A stretch of 64,000 nucleotides of DNA, taken from Brachionus plicatilis (taxonomy: Eukaryota; Rotifera; Eurotatoria; Ploima; Brachionidae). Below, in pieces: positions 48,591-58,119 of the stretch. Where the stretch lies: the NCBI GenBank assembly GCA_010279815.1, contig QEOQ01000165.1, positions 71,051 through 135,050 of the forward strand. The letters run 5' to 3'. The notes below the pieces were generated by a model. That model was not told where the DNA came from. It saw only the letters and a program-made list of their open reading frames with translations, and did no database searches. Within the stretch, counting starts at the first letter, position 1. Each line of letters begins with the position of its first letter. The position numbers were made by a program, and so were the translations under genes.

Positions 48591-49157
48591 AGGGGTTAGG
48601 ATAAGTAAGTATATGGAGAATCTGTAATAAAGAAATTTAAAAAATCATATAGACAAAAACTTGTCTTAAATTAAATTTTTTTATGAAACTCGATTTTGAA
48701 AAACTTTATTGATCGGTTTTTTGATTGATCTAATTTTAAAGAATCGTATCACTTTTATTTTAAATCGACTTAAATCTTGCTTTTTGTTTTAAAAACGTGC
48801 TCAATCCCTTTGAAATTATGTCCTTAACAAAAAAATGCGTTTTGTCAGACTAAAAAAAAATACGGGTCTTGCCTGTTATGTGACCAGTTGGTCACATATT
48901 ATGTGACCAGTGACTTTTTGTCGATTTGGTGACCAGGTATTTTTTCTGACTGGTCACATATTCACTGGTCACCTAATATGTGGTCAGGCAAAATTATTTA
49001 TTTGGTAAAAATGTTTATAAATAATTTTAACCTGGTCACCTAAATAAACATTTGGTCACGAAAATTTTGCAATTGGTCACATAAATTTCTTTTAAGTTAA
49101 ATAAAATTTAATTGTAAATATACGGTAAGGTTGACATTGACAAAAAAAATCTAAAAT

Positions 49158-50624
49158 TAGGTGGTAAAGGCAAAATTGTGGAGATCAATGAGAGCCATTG
49201 TGTCAAAGAAAAACACTCAAAAGGTACTTTTCAAAGTTATCCACACATACATTTGTACTCGAAACAAAGACGAGTTTTCATACGAGTACAAGTATTGTAT
49301 TCGTACCCAAAATCATACTCGCTAGACGAGTCTTAATCGGGTTATTAATTGTACTCGTACTCGTTTGGGGAGTATTACTCGAGTAATTACTTGTACTCGT
49401 ACTTGTTTGGCGAGTATTAAACTCGCGTTCATGAATTTTTTTATTTAGGAATTTAATTTTTTTCTAAAAAATAATGTTAATTTTAAAAACAAAAGAAGTT
49501 TTTTTGTTAAAAATTCAATTAAAAAAAATTGACAAAAATTTGCATACCATAAAAATATTTTTTAAAGCATTAAGTTTTCAAATAAAAATTTAAAATTATT
49601 AAAATTTCTAAAACCTAATAAATTTTAATAGAATAACAAGAAATATCGTAAATTTCAAATAGTCAAAAATTAATAATTTAAATTTATTTTAATGAAAAAA
49701 TTTTCATTATTTTTTTCTGTTATTCTATTTATTATTCTATTAAAATTTATTGGGTTTTAGAAATTTTATATAACTGTTTAGCTAACAACACATTTTGCTC
49801 AATTTAATATTTAATTAACAGGCCAACCCTTATCTTTTTAAGTGACTGACTAATGTTTTAATAATTTCAATTAAGACTTTTTTATATTTTAAAATAAAAT
49901 CTAAAATAAAAATTTTTCAAATAAATTTTAAATCCTAATATTAATTCTAAACACTTTTACCAAATTTACATTATATTATTAAATTTATTTTATATTTGTC
50001 TTTTTCTTTTTATCCTTTATTATGTTTAAATCTTAAATGGTATCTCAACAATTAGCATTATTTTTTTAAATTTTTGAAGTTGAAAAAAAAGACAATTAAG
50101 AAATATTTTAAAAGAATGGATTTTAAATTATTTATTTAAATTATTAAAAAAAAAACTCTAATTTTAATAAAAAATTAAAAAAAGTTTATAAACTAAACTA
50201 AATTAAACTTAGTTTTAATTTTTTTTGTTGAATTGGAACAAATTTTGATTTTAAAATAAAGAGAGGACTTTATTCTGTTTTTTATAAATGATATTTTTAA
50301 AAATTATATTATCTTTATCTTATAATATTTTTTCGAGAACGAGTAAATCCAATTACTCGAGTAATACTCGTCAAACGATTACGAGTACAAGTAATTACTA
50401 AAGTAAGACTCGTCTAGCGAGTATTATTTTGGATACGAATACAATACTCGTACTCGTGTGAAAACTCGTCTTTGTTTCGAGTACAAATGCATGCACACAA
50501 GCTTAGTTTAAATCCAACAAAAAAATAATTTTCTGATGCAATTTACCTTGCTGTAAAAAAAGTTCTTAGCAAACTTAAAAACCCAATAGCTTGCCTGGAG
50601 TGCGGGAAATTAATGAAAAAATGA
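49158..50624 (+). pseudogene. Merlin (ISXO2-like) transposase remnant, split
   Basis: 49158-49225 reads LGGKGKIVEINESHCVKEKH, matching the first catalytic block of ISXO2/IS1016-type transposases (G-G-x-G-K-I-V-E-I-D-E-S), with the catalytic Asp replaced by Asn. The frame is then broken by the nested element. 50529-50624 reads SDAIYLAVKKVLSKLKNPIA then CLECGKLMKK and stop; it aligns with the remnants at 5982-6148 and 3960-4060. The intervening DDE core is missing. Confidence 0.6.
49251..50488. mobile_element. foldback element with TACTCG-repeat arms, nested in Merlin
   Basis: Inverted arms of about 170 bp (49251-49425 and 50333-50488). Ends ATTTGTACTCGAAACAAAG and inverse; arms are built of degenerate ACTCGTACTCGTTTGG and CTCGAGTAATAC units. 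The middle kilobase is AT-rich and non-coding. Flanks (CACATAC / GCATGCA) give no clean duplication. Confidence 0.7.
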
Positions 50625-50944
50625 GCGTGGTGTAAAGCAACTTATCGCAAAAATGCATAAATAATTTTTTTTATTGAATTTTTATAATTTTAAAATAATA
50701 TATAAATTGGTCACGTAAATAAAAAAAAACTGGTCATATAAATTTAAAAACTGGTCACTTAAATAATAAAATTTTTAAAAAAAATTCTTTATTTTAATAA
50801 TAATGTCTGGTCACATATTAGGTGACCAGTGAATATGTGACCAGTCAGAAAAAATACCTGGTCACCAAATCGACATAAAGTCACTGGTCACATAACAGGC
50901 AAGACCCAAAAATACTTTAATTCAATATATTTAAAAAAAACTGA

Positions 50945-51378
50945 ATCAATATAAAAGCTAATCAAATAAAATTAAAATAAAATGAATGTTAAAGTTAATT
51001 TAATTCTTTATTCTTTTTAATAATTGTTTTAATTTTTTTTTAATTGTTATAATTAGTTTTAATAAAGCATTAGTAAAAAAATAAAACACATTTTTTTTAT
51101 AATCAGACAAAAAAAATCGTCTAAATCCGTATTCACTTTTATAGAGAACTGTTTATTAAGAATCCTATAAAAAAAGAACTTGTCCTAAAAATTTATTATC
51201 AGTCATAAAAATAAATTAATTGTCTTTAATTTAATCGATTGTCACATTAAAATGTTTACAATTTCAGATAGGTTTGATTATATTCAAATTTTTTTAATTA
51301 ACTATAAAATAATCACTATTTGAAAACAAAGTCTTAAAAAAGTATAAAGTATAATCACTGATTATACTTTTTAAAATT
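50945..51378. other. AT-rich spacer
   Basis: Ends with an inverted repeat AAGTATAATCACTGATTATACTT at 51345-51368 of unknown role. Confidence 0.3.
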
Positions 51379-51381
51379 TAG

Positions 51382-51578
51382 AATTGAATTCTAAATTTAA
51401 AAAATACAATGAACTCTCACACAACAAGCAAAAGAAATTTCGATTTGACTCTAATTCTGAGTTTAAAAATCTATTGCAACAAATGAGTCCAAATTGTGAT
51501 GATGCTAAAGATTTGGAACCACCTTCCAAAAAATTAAGACACATTTACAGCATATATCCAGAATGCACATTGCATTGA
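51382..51578 (+). CDS. candidate terminal exon, unknown protein
   Basis: After TTTTTAAAATTTAG the plus strand is open for 64 codons to a TGA: NSKFKKYNELSHNKQKKFRF, then LLQQMSPNCDDAKDLEPPSK and IYSIYPECTLH. Composition (Cys, Pro, Asp, charged) is unlike the AT-driven frames around it. No family recognised; could be a host gene's last exon or a transposon fragment. Confidence 0.3.
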
Positions 51579-51973
51579 AATGCGCCCAGAGTTGCAGACT
51601 GTATTTTTGCATTATTTATTTTCTTTTGACATTTGATATTTTATGTAATAAGAAATAAATCAGTTTGACATTTAATATTATTTTGTGACATTTTGATAGA
51701 TTCTCTTTTAAAAAAATTAAGTCAAAAATTTTGAGGTAAATAATATTTTCTAAATCTCTATGGTATAAATATTGAACTTTGATAATTAGTGAATTGATTT
51801 TTTTCCATTAATTATTCGGGTTTTTTAGAAACGTAACTGTCTAAACATTTGTACTAGTAGTTAACCTTACCTTCCAGTCAAACTAAAAACGATGACTTCA
51901 TGGAAGTTTCATCTATGAATAATATCATTTTTAAAGGATGAAAAATGTTTAAGGATTAATATCAAGAAAACGT

Positions 51974-52511
51974 GGCAAATTGAAGTTTGAGATCAAAAGA
52001 TCAAAAAATAAAATGTAACATTTTCTTTGACAGAGAAAAAAAGAAAAAAAAAATTTCCCTAAGCTATTACTTGACATGTTATGTGAAGTTTATTTTCATA
52101 TTTAAAATTTAAAAATATCCCTTTTTATTGAGCTTTGGTAGGTTTTAATTTTTTAACTAATTTTAATAAATCTTAATTTTAAAGACAAAAAATTTAATTT
52201 TTTTAATTTATGATTTTTAAAGAGAAAAATGTAATTATTTTAGTTTGAATGAATGGATATAATAGTTATAAATCAAAAATTTTTAAATTAACTTGACCTG
52301 AATTATTTAAATAATTGATTTTTTTTGTTAAATAAATTAGATATATATCATTTTGATGTTAATTTGACAATGAACCATTATTAGACAATACATGTCGTGT
52401 AATGCTTAGCATTTATTTCTTAAAAATTATCAAAATCATTAGATTAATTAAGTATTAAAATTTTAAATGATCATTTTGATCTTAAAATTTGATCTGAAAC
52501 TTCAATTTGCC
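51974..52511. mobile_element. GGCAA-TTGAAG MITE, copy B
   Basis: Ends GGCAAATTGAAGTTTGAGAT and inverse (ATCTGAAACTTCAATTTGCC). Flanks GAAAACGT (51966-51973) and GAAAATGT (52512-52519), an 8-bp duplication with one mismatch. Confidence 0.75.
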
Positions 52512-52554
52512 GAAAATGTTAATGTAATTATTAAATTGATCGTGACATATTCTG

Positions 52555-53340
52555 ACGACTGCATATCGAAATAACAAGTATTAAAATAAGACATTTTAAA
52601 TAACAATATCAAAATAACAAAAAAAAAATAACAAGTGTCAAAACAACTAATTGAAAATAGCGTGCATTATTTTTTATTTTATATATTTGTTTTCTGTACC
52701 GAGCTAAAGCTCCTTCAGAATAAGTTAAAGAAATAAAATAAAAAAAAAATAAAATAAAAGTAAAATAAAATAAAATTAAAGTTAATAAAATGAGATAAAA
52801 AAAAGAATCAAATTAAAGTAAATAAGCTAAAAAAAGAAAAGTTGAAAATATATAAATTGGAATAGATTGTTACATGTGGGATATGTTTAAATAGTTCAAG
52901 TTTCAGGAAAAAAAGAAGAAATAGTAAGGTAGCAATTACACAAGTTAGTTGGGTTAGTGTATCAAAATAACATCACTTTTATATGTTGTTCAAAATAACA
53001 AATAAATTAAAAACTAATCAAAATAACATAATACTAATCAAAAATAAAATAATAAGCCTGTTAAAGCTTTTATTACATTATCACAGAAAAAAGGACAACT
53101 TTTTTTTAACTGGTAGGCAAAAGAGCTCGAGCTCAAGCCTCCTAAAATTATTAATAAACTATTGAAAAGGAAAACAATTAATTCTTTTTTTCTTTTTTAT
53201 GTCATTTTAATAAAGATATTTTGATACTATTATTTTGATATTCGTTATTTTAATTAAGTCATTTTGACACTTTTCATTTTAATGTAATGTTTTTTTAATC
53301 ATGTTATTTTGAAACAGTGTCAATTTGACATTTTAGCGAA
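52555..53340. repeat. TCAAAATAACA-motif element with inverted halves
   Basis: The left half carries many degenerate copies of ATCAAAATAACA in plus orientation (about 52565-53030). The right half (about 53200-53335) carries the inverse, GTCATTTTGA / GTTATTTTGA. This mirror arrangement of short subterminal repeats suggests a DNA transposon, but no TIR or duplication is clear. An AAATAAAA-rich tract fills 52735-52830. Confidence 0.45.
52683..52728 (-). repeat. retroelement 3' terminus with stem-loop, copy 2
   Basis: Inverse of the block at 13233-13290: on the minus strand TTCTGAAGGAGCTTTAGCTC then GGTACAGAAAACAAATA. Embedded in the motif array at 52555-53340. Confidence 0.5.
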
Positions 53341-53394
53341 AAAAATCTCAGAAAGACTTATTTTGTAGAGAATGCAGAGAGCAAAGTATGAATA

Positions 53395-53585
53395 TAGAAA
53401 ACTGAGATCGATAAAGACTTGTGGGTTATGGTCTCCAGTGATGGGAAGAACAGCAAGCAATTGGAAGCAGCAGTGTCTTAGGCAAATAGGACAATTGATA
53501 GGATGAGGAAAATTTTTAAATTCTTTAACATCAAATTATTCAAGATATTGTATCCAAATGTGATGTCGAAGCATCACGTGTTTAA
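53395..53585 (+). pseudogene. LINE reverse transcriptase fragment
   Basis: Frame with one stop: EIDKDLWVMVSSDGKNSKQL, then ANRTIDRMRKIFKFFN and LFKILYPNVM. The K-D-L-G-V-x-V-S-x-D motif and A-N-R-x-x-x-x-I-x-R-x-F match CR1-like LINE RT C-termini. Confidence 0.6.
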
Positions 53586-53969
53586 AACCATAATATTTAG
53601 TTTTTTGTTTTAACACTTATTTAGTTTTTATTTGGCTGATTGGCTTGTCCTGTTTGAAAACACTGTTTTCTTTGTCTATAGTTTTACAAATATGCGTAGG
53701 AGCAGATATTATATATACTAATAACAATTACTGAAACAATTATTGCGAGGAACGAAGCAGCCGTGACGAGCTATATAGTCTCACAATGAGAGTGTATTGA
53801 AAAGTTAGAATGCGCGATTTGAAAAAATTTTTCTGGATGAGAATTTTTAATAAAACCTTAACATATACTATTATAAATTTGAAAAAAAAAACTGAAAATT
53901 TACCAATTAAAATTTGCAAATAAAACTTAACTTTTTACTAATTTTTAACTCTTAATTATTCAAGATTTT

Positions 53970-55031
53970 TAGTGATGGGAGTTTTCTCTTTAGTTTAGTC
54001 AACTAAAATTTAGTCGAATAGTTTTAGTTAACTAAAATTTTGCCAACTAGTTTTTAGTTAATTAATTTTTAATCCGCTTATTTTTAGTTAACTAATTATT
54101 AGTCGACTAGTTTTTAGTAAACTTATTTTTAGTCGACTAAACTAAAATTATTAACTAAAGTTTATTTTTTCTCTCAAAAATGTAAAAATGTAAAAATATA
54201 AAAATGTACAATAAATAACATTTTGCCTGAATTTGATTGGTTGAAAATTATGGAATTAACAAATTAAAAAATGTTATGTATATTTTATTAATCAACCAAA
54301 AGAATAAATAAATGCCATTAAAAAAAGAATTAATTAAATAACATCTGGTTTTGTTACCTATTCTCTTTTAAAAAATTTTCACATAAAAAAATTTCTAACT
54401 GTCTAAATAAAGGAATGTTTCTTTTAATTGAAATTCAATAAATTAATTATCAAAATCAAATCCAAAATATTTACTAAAATTTAAAAAAAAGTTATAAAAT
54501 GTCAAACAAATGTTTTTAAATATTTTTTTTCTCATTGTTCTTTAGATATTTCGCTTTCCGCATAATATCCCGCTTTTCCTAAATTGTCTAACTATTTCAA
54601 GGATATCTCACTTATTCCATTACAACTTTTTTTTTAATATCATACTTATTTATAAGTCATAGTTTTAAGTCTGAGTCACAAAAATTAAAGTCAAAGTTAT
54701 GACTTGACTTTAATTTTTGTGACTTTGAATTTAACTAGGCAGCCACACTAACTACCTGGAACGGCAAAAAATTCATGTTGCTCTGACTTCTTTTAAAGAA
54801 AAAAATTATTGACTTGACTTGAGACTTCTACTTTTAAACAAGTTTTTTAATATCATACTAATCCCGAGATATCTCACATCGCAAATAGTATCTTTTTTTT
54901 CACATTTTTTTGTAAACTTAGTATAACTAATTTCATTAAAGTTTTAGTCGACTAAAAATTAGTTAACTAAAAACTAGTTGGCTAAATTTTAGTCGACTAA
55001 ACTAAATTAGTTAAGTTAAGACCCATCAATA
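53970..55031. mobile_element. hAT element with GTCGACTAA subterminal repeats (8-bp TSD)
   Basis: 8-bp duplication AAGATTTT at 53962-53969 and 55032-55039. Ends TAGTGATGGG and CCCATCAATA. Both ends carry runs of TTTAGTCGACTAA and TTAGTTAACTAA motifs, in mirror arrangement. The interior has no transposase; it includes a fragment of the 317-bp MITE (54172-54226) and an AAGTC-rich block (54660-54845) resembling the CAGAGTTG hAT family. Confidence 0.85.
54172..54226. repeat. terminal fragment of the 317-bp MITE family
   Basis: CTCTCAAAAATGTAAAAATG through ATAACATTTTGCC, the right end of the family at 10848 and 56160. The other arm is missing. Confidence 0.7.
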
Positions 55032-55070
55032 AAGATTTTTCAATTTTTTCAGCAATTTTTATTTTAATTA

Positions 55071-55361
55071 TAGTGTTGGATACGGTCAAGACAAATCGGT
55101 CCATTACACGGACGGTTTTTTGAGGTCATTTGGCCGGTCTAATTTTTGGATCGCAAAAAATATAGTATTGTACGGGCGGTCAAAAATATAGTATTTTTAC
55201 CCGTATTTTTTAGACCTTTTATTTTGACAGTCCAAAAATTAGACCGCTGGCTGACCGTCCAAATGACCGCCCGCCAAAAAGTTGGCCTGCTACTGCGGAC
55301 ACGGTCACGGTTTCTGAAAATTTTGGCCGGTTAAGTGTCGCTTGTACCGATCCCAACACTA
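55071..55361. mobile_element. 291-bp hAT-type MITE (8-bp TSD)
   Basis: 8-bp duplication TTTAATTA at 55063-55070 and 55362-55369. Ends TAGTGTTGG and CCAACACTA, typical of hAT. GC-rich interior with GACGGTC/GACCGTCC blocks. It stands only 24 bp from the duplication of the previous hAT element. The open frame inside is a by-product of composition. Confidence 0.85.
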
Positions 55362-55975
55362 TTTAATTATAAACAAAATTATACTAGATTTTTTCAATTA
55401 TTTATTTCAATTATAATTTTATAATAAATTAAATTTTTTGAAAAAAAAACTAACGTTTCGTTACTCGCATATAAAGCTTTGCTTACCCATATTTTTAAAG
55501 ATTTATTTTATTGAATTATTAAAATTTTGGCTTAGACGGCCGTTTCTATTTATTTAGATCATATTTCAATAAAAGCCATTTGGCAAATACAAAACCTTTA
55601 TTTAGCAAGACAACATTACACTAGCCTTCGTGAGAGCGCATTTAGAGTTCCCATCAGCTGTTTGAGCTCGACGTCGAAGAATGACAAATCTATATCTACC
55701 ATATTTTACATTTTTTTACGTAATTTTACCTAAAAATTAGTAAAAAAAGTAAAAAAAGTAACTTTTGGTAAAATATAATCAAATAAATAGAAACTACTTT
55801 TTTTCAAAATTTATTAGAAAATAATAAAAAATTCAAAAAATTAAGCTTTTTTTTGTTGGCTTTTCATTTTTACCAATTTTTACGTAAAATTACCAAAAAT
55901 TCACTGGTCAAATCGGCACTGTAAATGAATAAAAATAACATGAGAATCAGAAAAAAAAAAAACATAGATAAGATC

Positions 55976-56670
55976 TTAAGAGTCAGAAAATTTTTGTATA
56001 ATTAGGTAGCAGCTACATAGAGGAGTGGGATTCGTAATAAATCTAGAATCGAAGCCTCTTTGATACTCCAAAACAAGTCTTTTAGTCAATGGAACTGAAT
56101 AATCGAGAGCATTACGAAGGTAATTTTCTAAGAGATTGCTTAATCTGTGGTCAATTTTAGGCAAAATGTAATTTATTGTACATTTTTATATTTTTACATT
56201 TTTGAGAGAAGAAAAAAAAATCTCAAAATCAAAAAATCTAAAAAAATTTTCATTCAAGAAAAGTAATAATAAATTCGCAATTACTTAAAAAGGAGTTTTA
56301 GAAAAATTTAAATGTAAAAACCATGGATAATTTTTTGAAAATGCCTTTTAATTAATTGCGAATTTATTATTACTTTTCTTGAATGAAAATTTTTTTAGAT
56401 TTTTTGATTTTGAGATTTTTTTTTCTTCTCTCAAAAATGTAAAAATATAAAAATGTACAATAAATTACATTTTGCCTCAATTTTACTAATATTTAATTTA
56501 TTTTCTGCTTCATAGAATAATGATTCAGATAAGGTTCTGAGAGGAAGTTTTAGAATGCATCTAACAGCAGTATTTTGAATAACTTGTAACTTTTGTAAAA
56601 CTGATTCGGATAATGAGTTAAGACGTGGAAAATTATATTCAAGAATTGAGCCAATAATGCCTTGTAAAGA
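55976..56670 (-). pseudogene. LINE RT C-terminal remnant interrupted by a 317-bp MITE
   Basis: Minus strand 56670-56486 is open: LQGIIGSILEYNFPRLNSLS, VIQNTAVRCILKLPLRTLSE, ENKLNISKIE. After the MITE it resumes at 56159 with KIDHRLSNLLENYLRNALDY and runs to a stop at 55976. L-E-Y and I-Q-N-x-A-V-R-x-I are hallmarks of the LINE RT thumb. Apart from the MITE the frame is well preserved. Another possible LINE scrap on the plus strand lies at 55610-55690 (SLRESAFRVPISCLSSTSKN), less certain. Confidence 0.75.
56160..56476. mobile_element. 317-bp palindromic MITE, copy 2 (9-bp TSD)
   Basis: Perfect 9-bp duplication TCAATTTTA at 56151-56159 and 56477-56485. Same length, ends and arms as 10848-11164. 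Confidence 0.9.
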
Positions 56671-56679
56671 CTAGCTAGT

Positions 56680-57285
56680 GTATTATGATTGAGCTATCAA
56701 TTTTTAATTTTTTTTGTATAATTGACTAGTAGTAGTAATACTGCTTGGATCTTCTCCACAAGCTGCAACATAGTAACGTCCAGCTATAGCAGTACAATTT
56801 CAAAATTTAAGTCTTAGTCTTTCTATATAAATAATTTAACGCTAATACAAACCAAATAGAATATTGTAAACCTAGAAAAACTAATAATATAAAAAAAAAA
56901 TATAAAAATATAAACTAAAGTCAGTTTTTTATAATTTGTAATTTATAAACATATGCTGAATGCCTTTTTGAAACTAAGAACGCTCACGTATTTCTTAAAA
57001 GAAAAGAAAGTTCGGTTCATCTAAGGGTTTCTTCTATTCCAAAATTTTTCTCTCCAAAAAAGAGATCCAATTAAAAGAAATTTGAATTTTTTTTTTATTT
57101 TAAACAAAAATTACTTGACAAATATTATTTTTATTTTTAATCTTTTTTTCTAAACAAAGCCAAAACAGCCGTAATTTTATGAAATAAACAATAAATAATA
57201 ACAATAAACAAGAAAATACCTGTTTTACATCACAAATAACGTGTTTCTTCTAAACGAGAAACATTTTTTTGAGAAAAATAACTTG
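56680..57285. other. AT-rich spacer
   Basis: No gene recognised. Confidence 0.3.
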
Positions 57286-57292
57286 GATTATG

Positions 57293-57807
57293 GGCAAATT
57301 GAGGTTCATGATCAATTGTAAATTTCAAATCAAAATTTTTGGTTTTTGATTGAAATAAAATGGTAATTTGTATCAATTTTTTAATAATAAATGACTATAC
57401 TTTATTAAACATTATTTGTTTAAATCTATAATTAGATAGAAAATTATATGAATTTGTATCTGAAGTCAAAAAAATTCTTAATCAATATTTTGAAATTTTG
57501 CAATACAAAATTTAACTTTGTTTCGCCGTAATATATTTTAATTAATATTAAAATATCACTTAAAGTCATAATTTGGATACCTTAATGTCGATTTTAAATT
57601 TGTCTTTAAAATTTTCAAAAAAAGATTTTAGAAGAATCAATTAAAGGTCAATTAGAAAAAAAAAATTTGTTTTTTTTTAATTAAAATAATAAACATCTTA
57701 TGTTTAATTTTAAAAAAATTAAAAAAAATCTAATTTCATCATTTTTATTAAGATTTGAATCAATTAAATTTTGATCATTTGATTATGATCATGAACTTCA
57801 AGTTGCC
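57293..57807. mobile_element. GGCAA-TTGAAG MITE, copy C
   Basis: Ends GGCAAATTGAGGTTCATGAT and ATCATGAACTTCAAGTTGCC. Flanks GGATTATG (57285-57292) and GAATTATG (57808-57815), 8-bp duplication with one mismatch. Interior AT-rich, non-coding. Confidence 0.75.
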
Positions 57808-57900
57808 GAATTATGAGATATGACTCAAATTCTAGAAACTTTCTTCTAATTGTGATAACTTCTATTGGTATGGTATTAGTTTTATTTAGGATATACCTTG

Positions 57901-58115
57901 TGTGATGAGGACATCACTGTGTATGTACTCGGTTCGCTGTGTAGTTGCATGCACTCGTCTGAATCAGTAGACGATGTGCATGTTGAGCGCAGGCGAGACC
58001 GTGCATACACTCGTTCCCTGCACACTGACATGTGCTCGTCTTAATGAATAGGCGAGCCATATGTTTTATGCTTTTGAATGAAGAAACTGAAACATTTTGA
58101 TTAAAGAAATAAAAT
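57901..58115 (+). repeat. possible solo LTR
   Basis: A GC-richer block begins TGTGATGAGGACATCAC, contains repeated GCACTCGTCT and GTGCATAC motifs, and ends near AATAAAATA followed by TTGGTGAACC, which resembles an LTR/primer-binding-site junction. No partner LTR, gag/pol or duplication seen, so this is tentative. Confidence 0.3.
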
Positions 58116-58119
58116 ATTG

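Larger units (their letters stand above)
48864..50907 (+). mobile_element. Merlin DNA transposon, degenerate (8-bp TSD)
   Basis: 8-bp duplication AAAAATAC at 48856-48863 and 50908-50915. Ends GGGTCTTGCCTGTTATGTGA and inverse; TIRs over 100 bp with many GGTCAC/GTGACC motifs. Contains remnants of an ISXO2-type DDE transposase (49158-49225) and a 3' zinc-knuckle segment (50529-50624). A 1.24-kb foldback element is nested inside. The 8-bp target site, GGG ends and ISXO2-like transposase point to the Merlin superfamily. Confidence 0.8.

Noticed and set aside
49198..49386. 62-codon plus frame
   Set aside because: Starts in another frame over the Merlin block and runs into the foldback arm.
55146..55334. 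62-codon plus frame in the hAT MITE
   Set aside because: Lies wholly inside a 291-bp MITE with a palindromic interior; no conserved motif.
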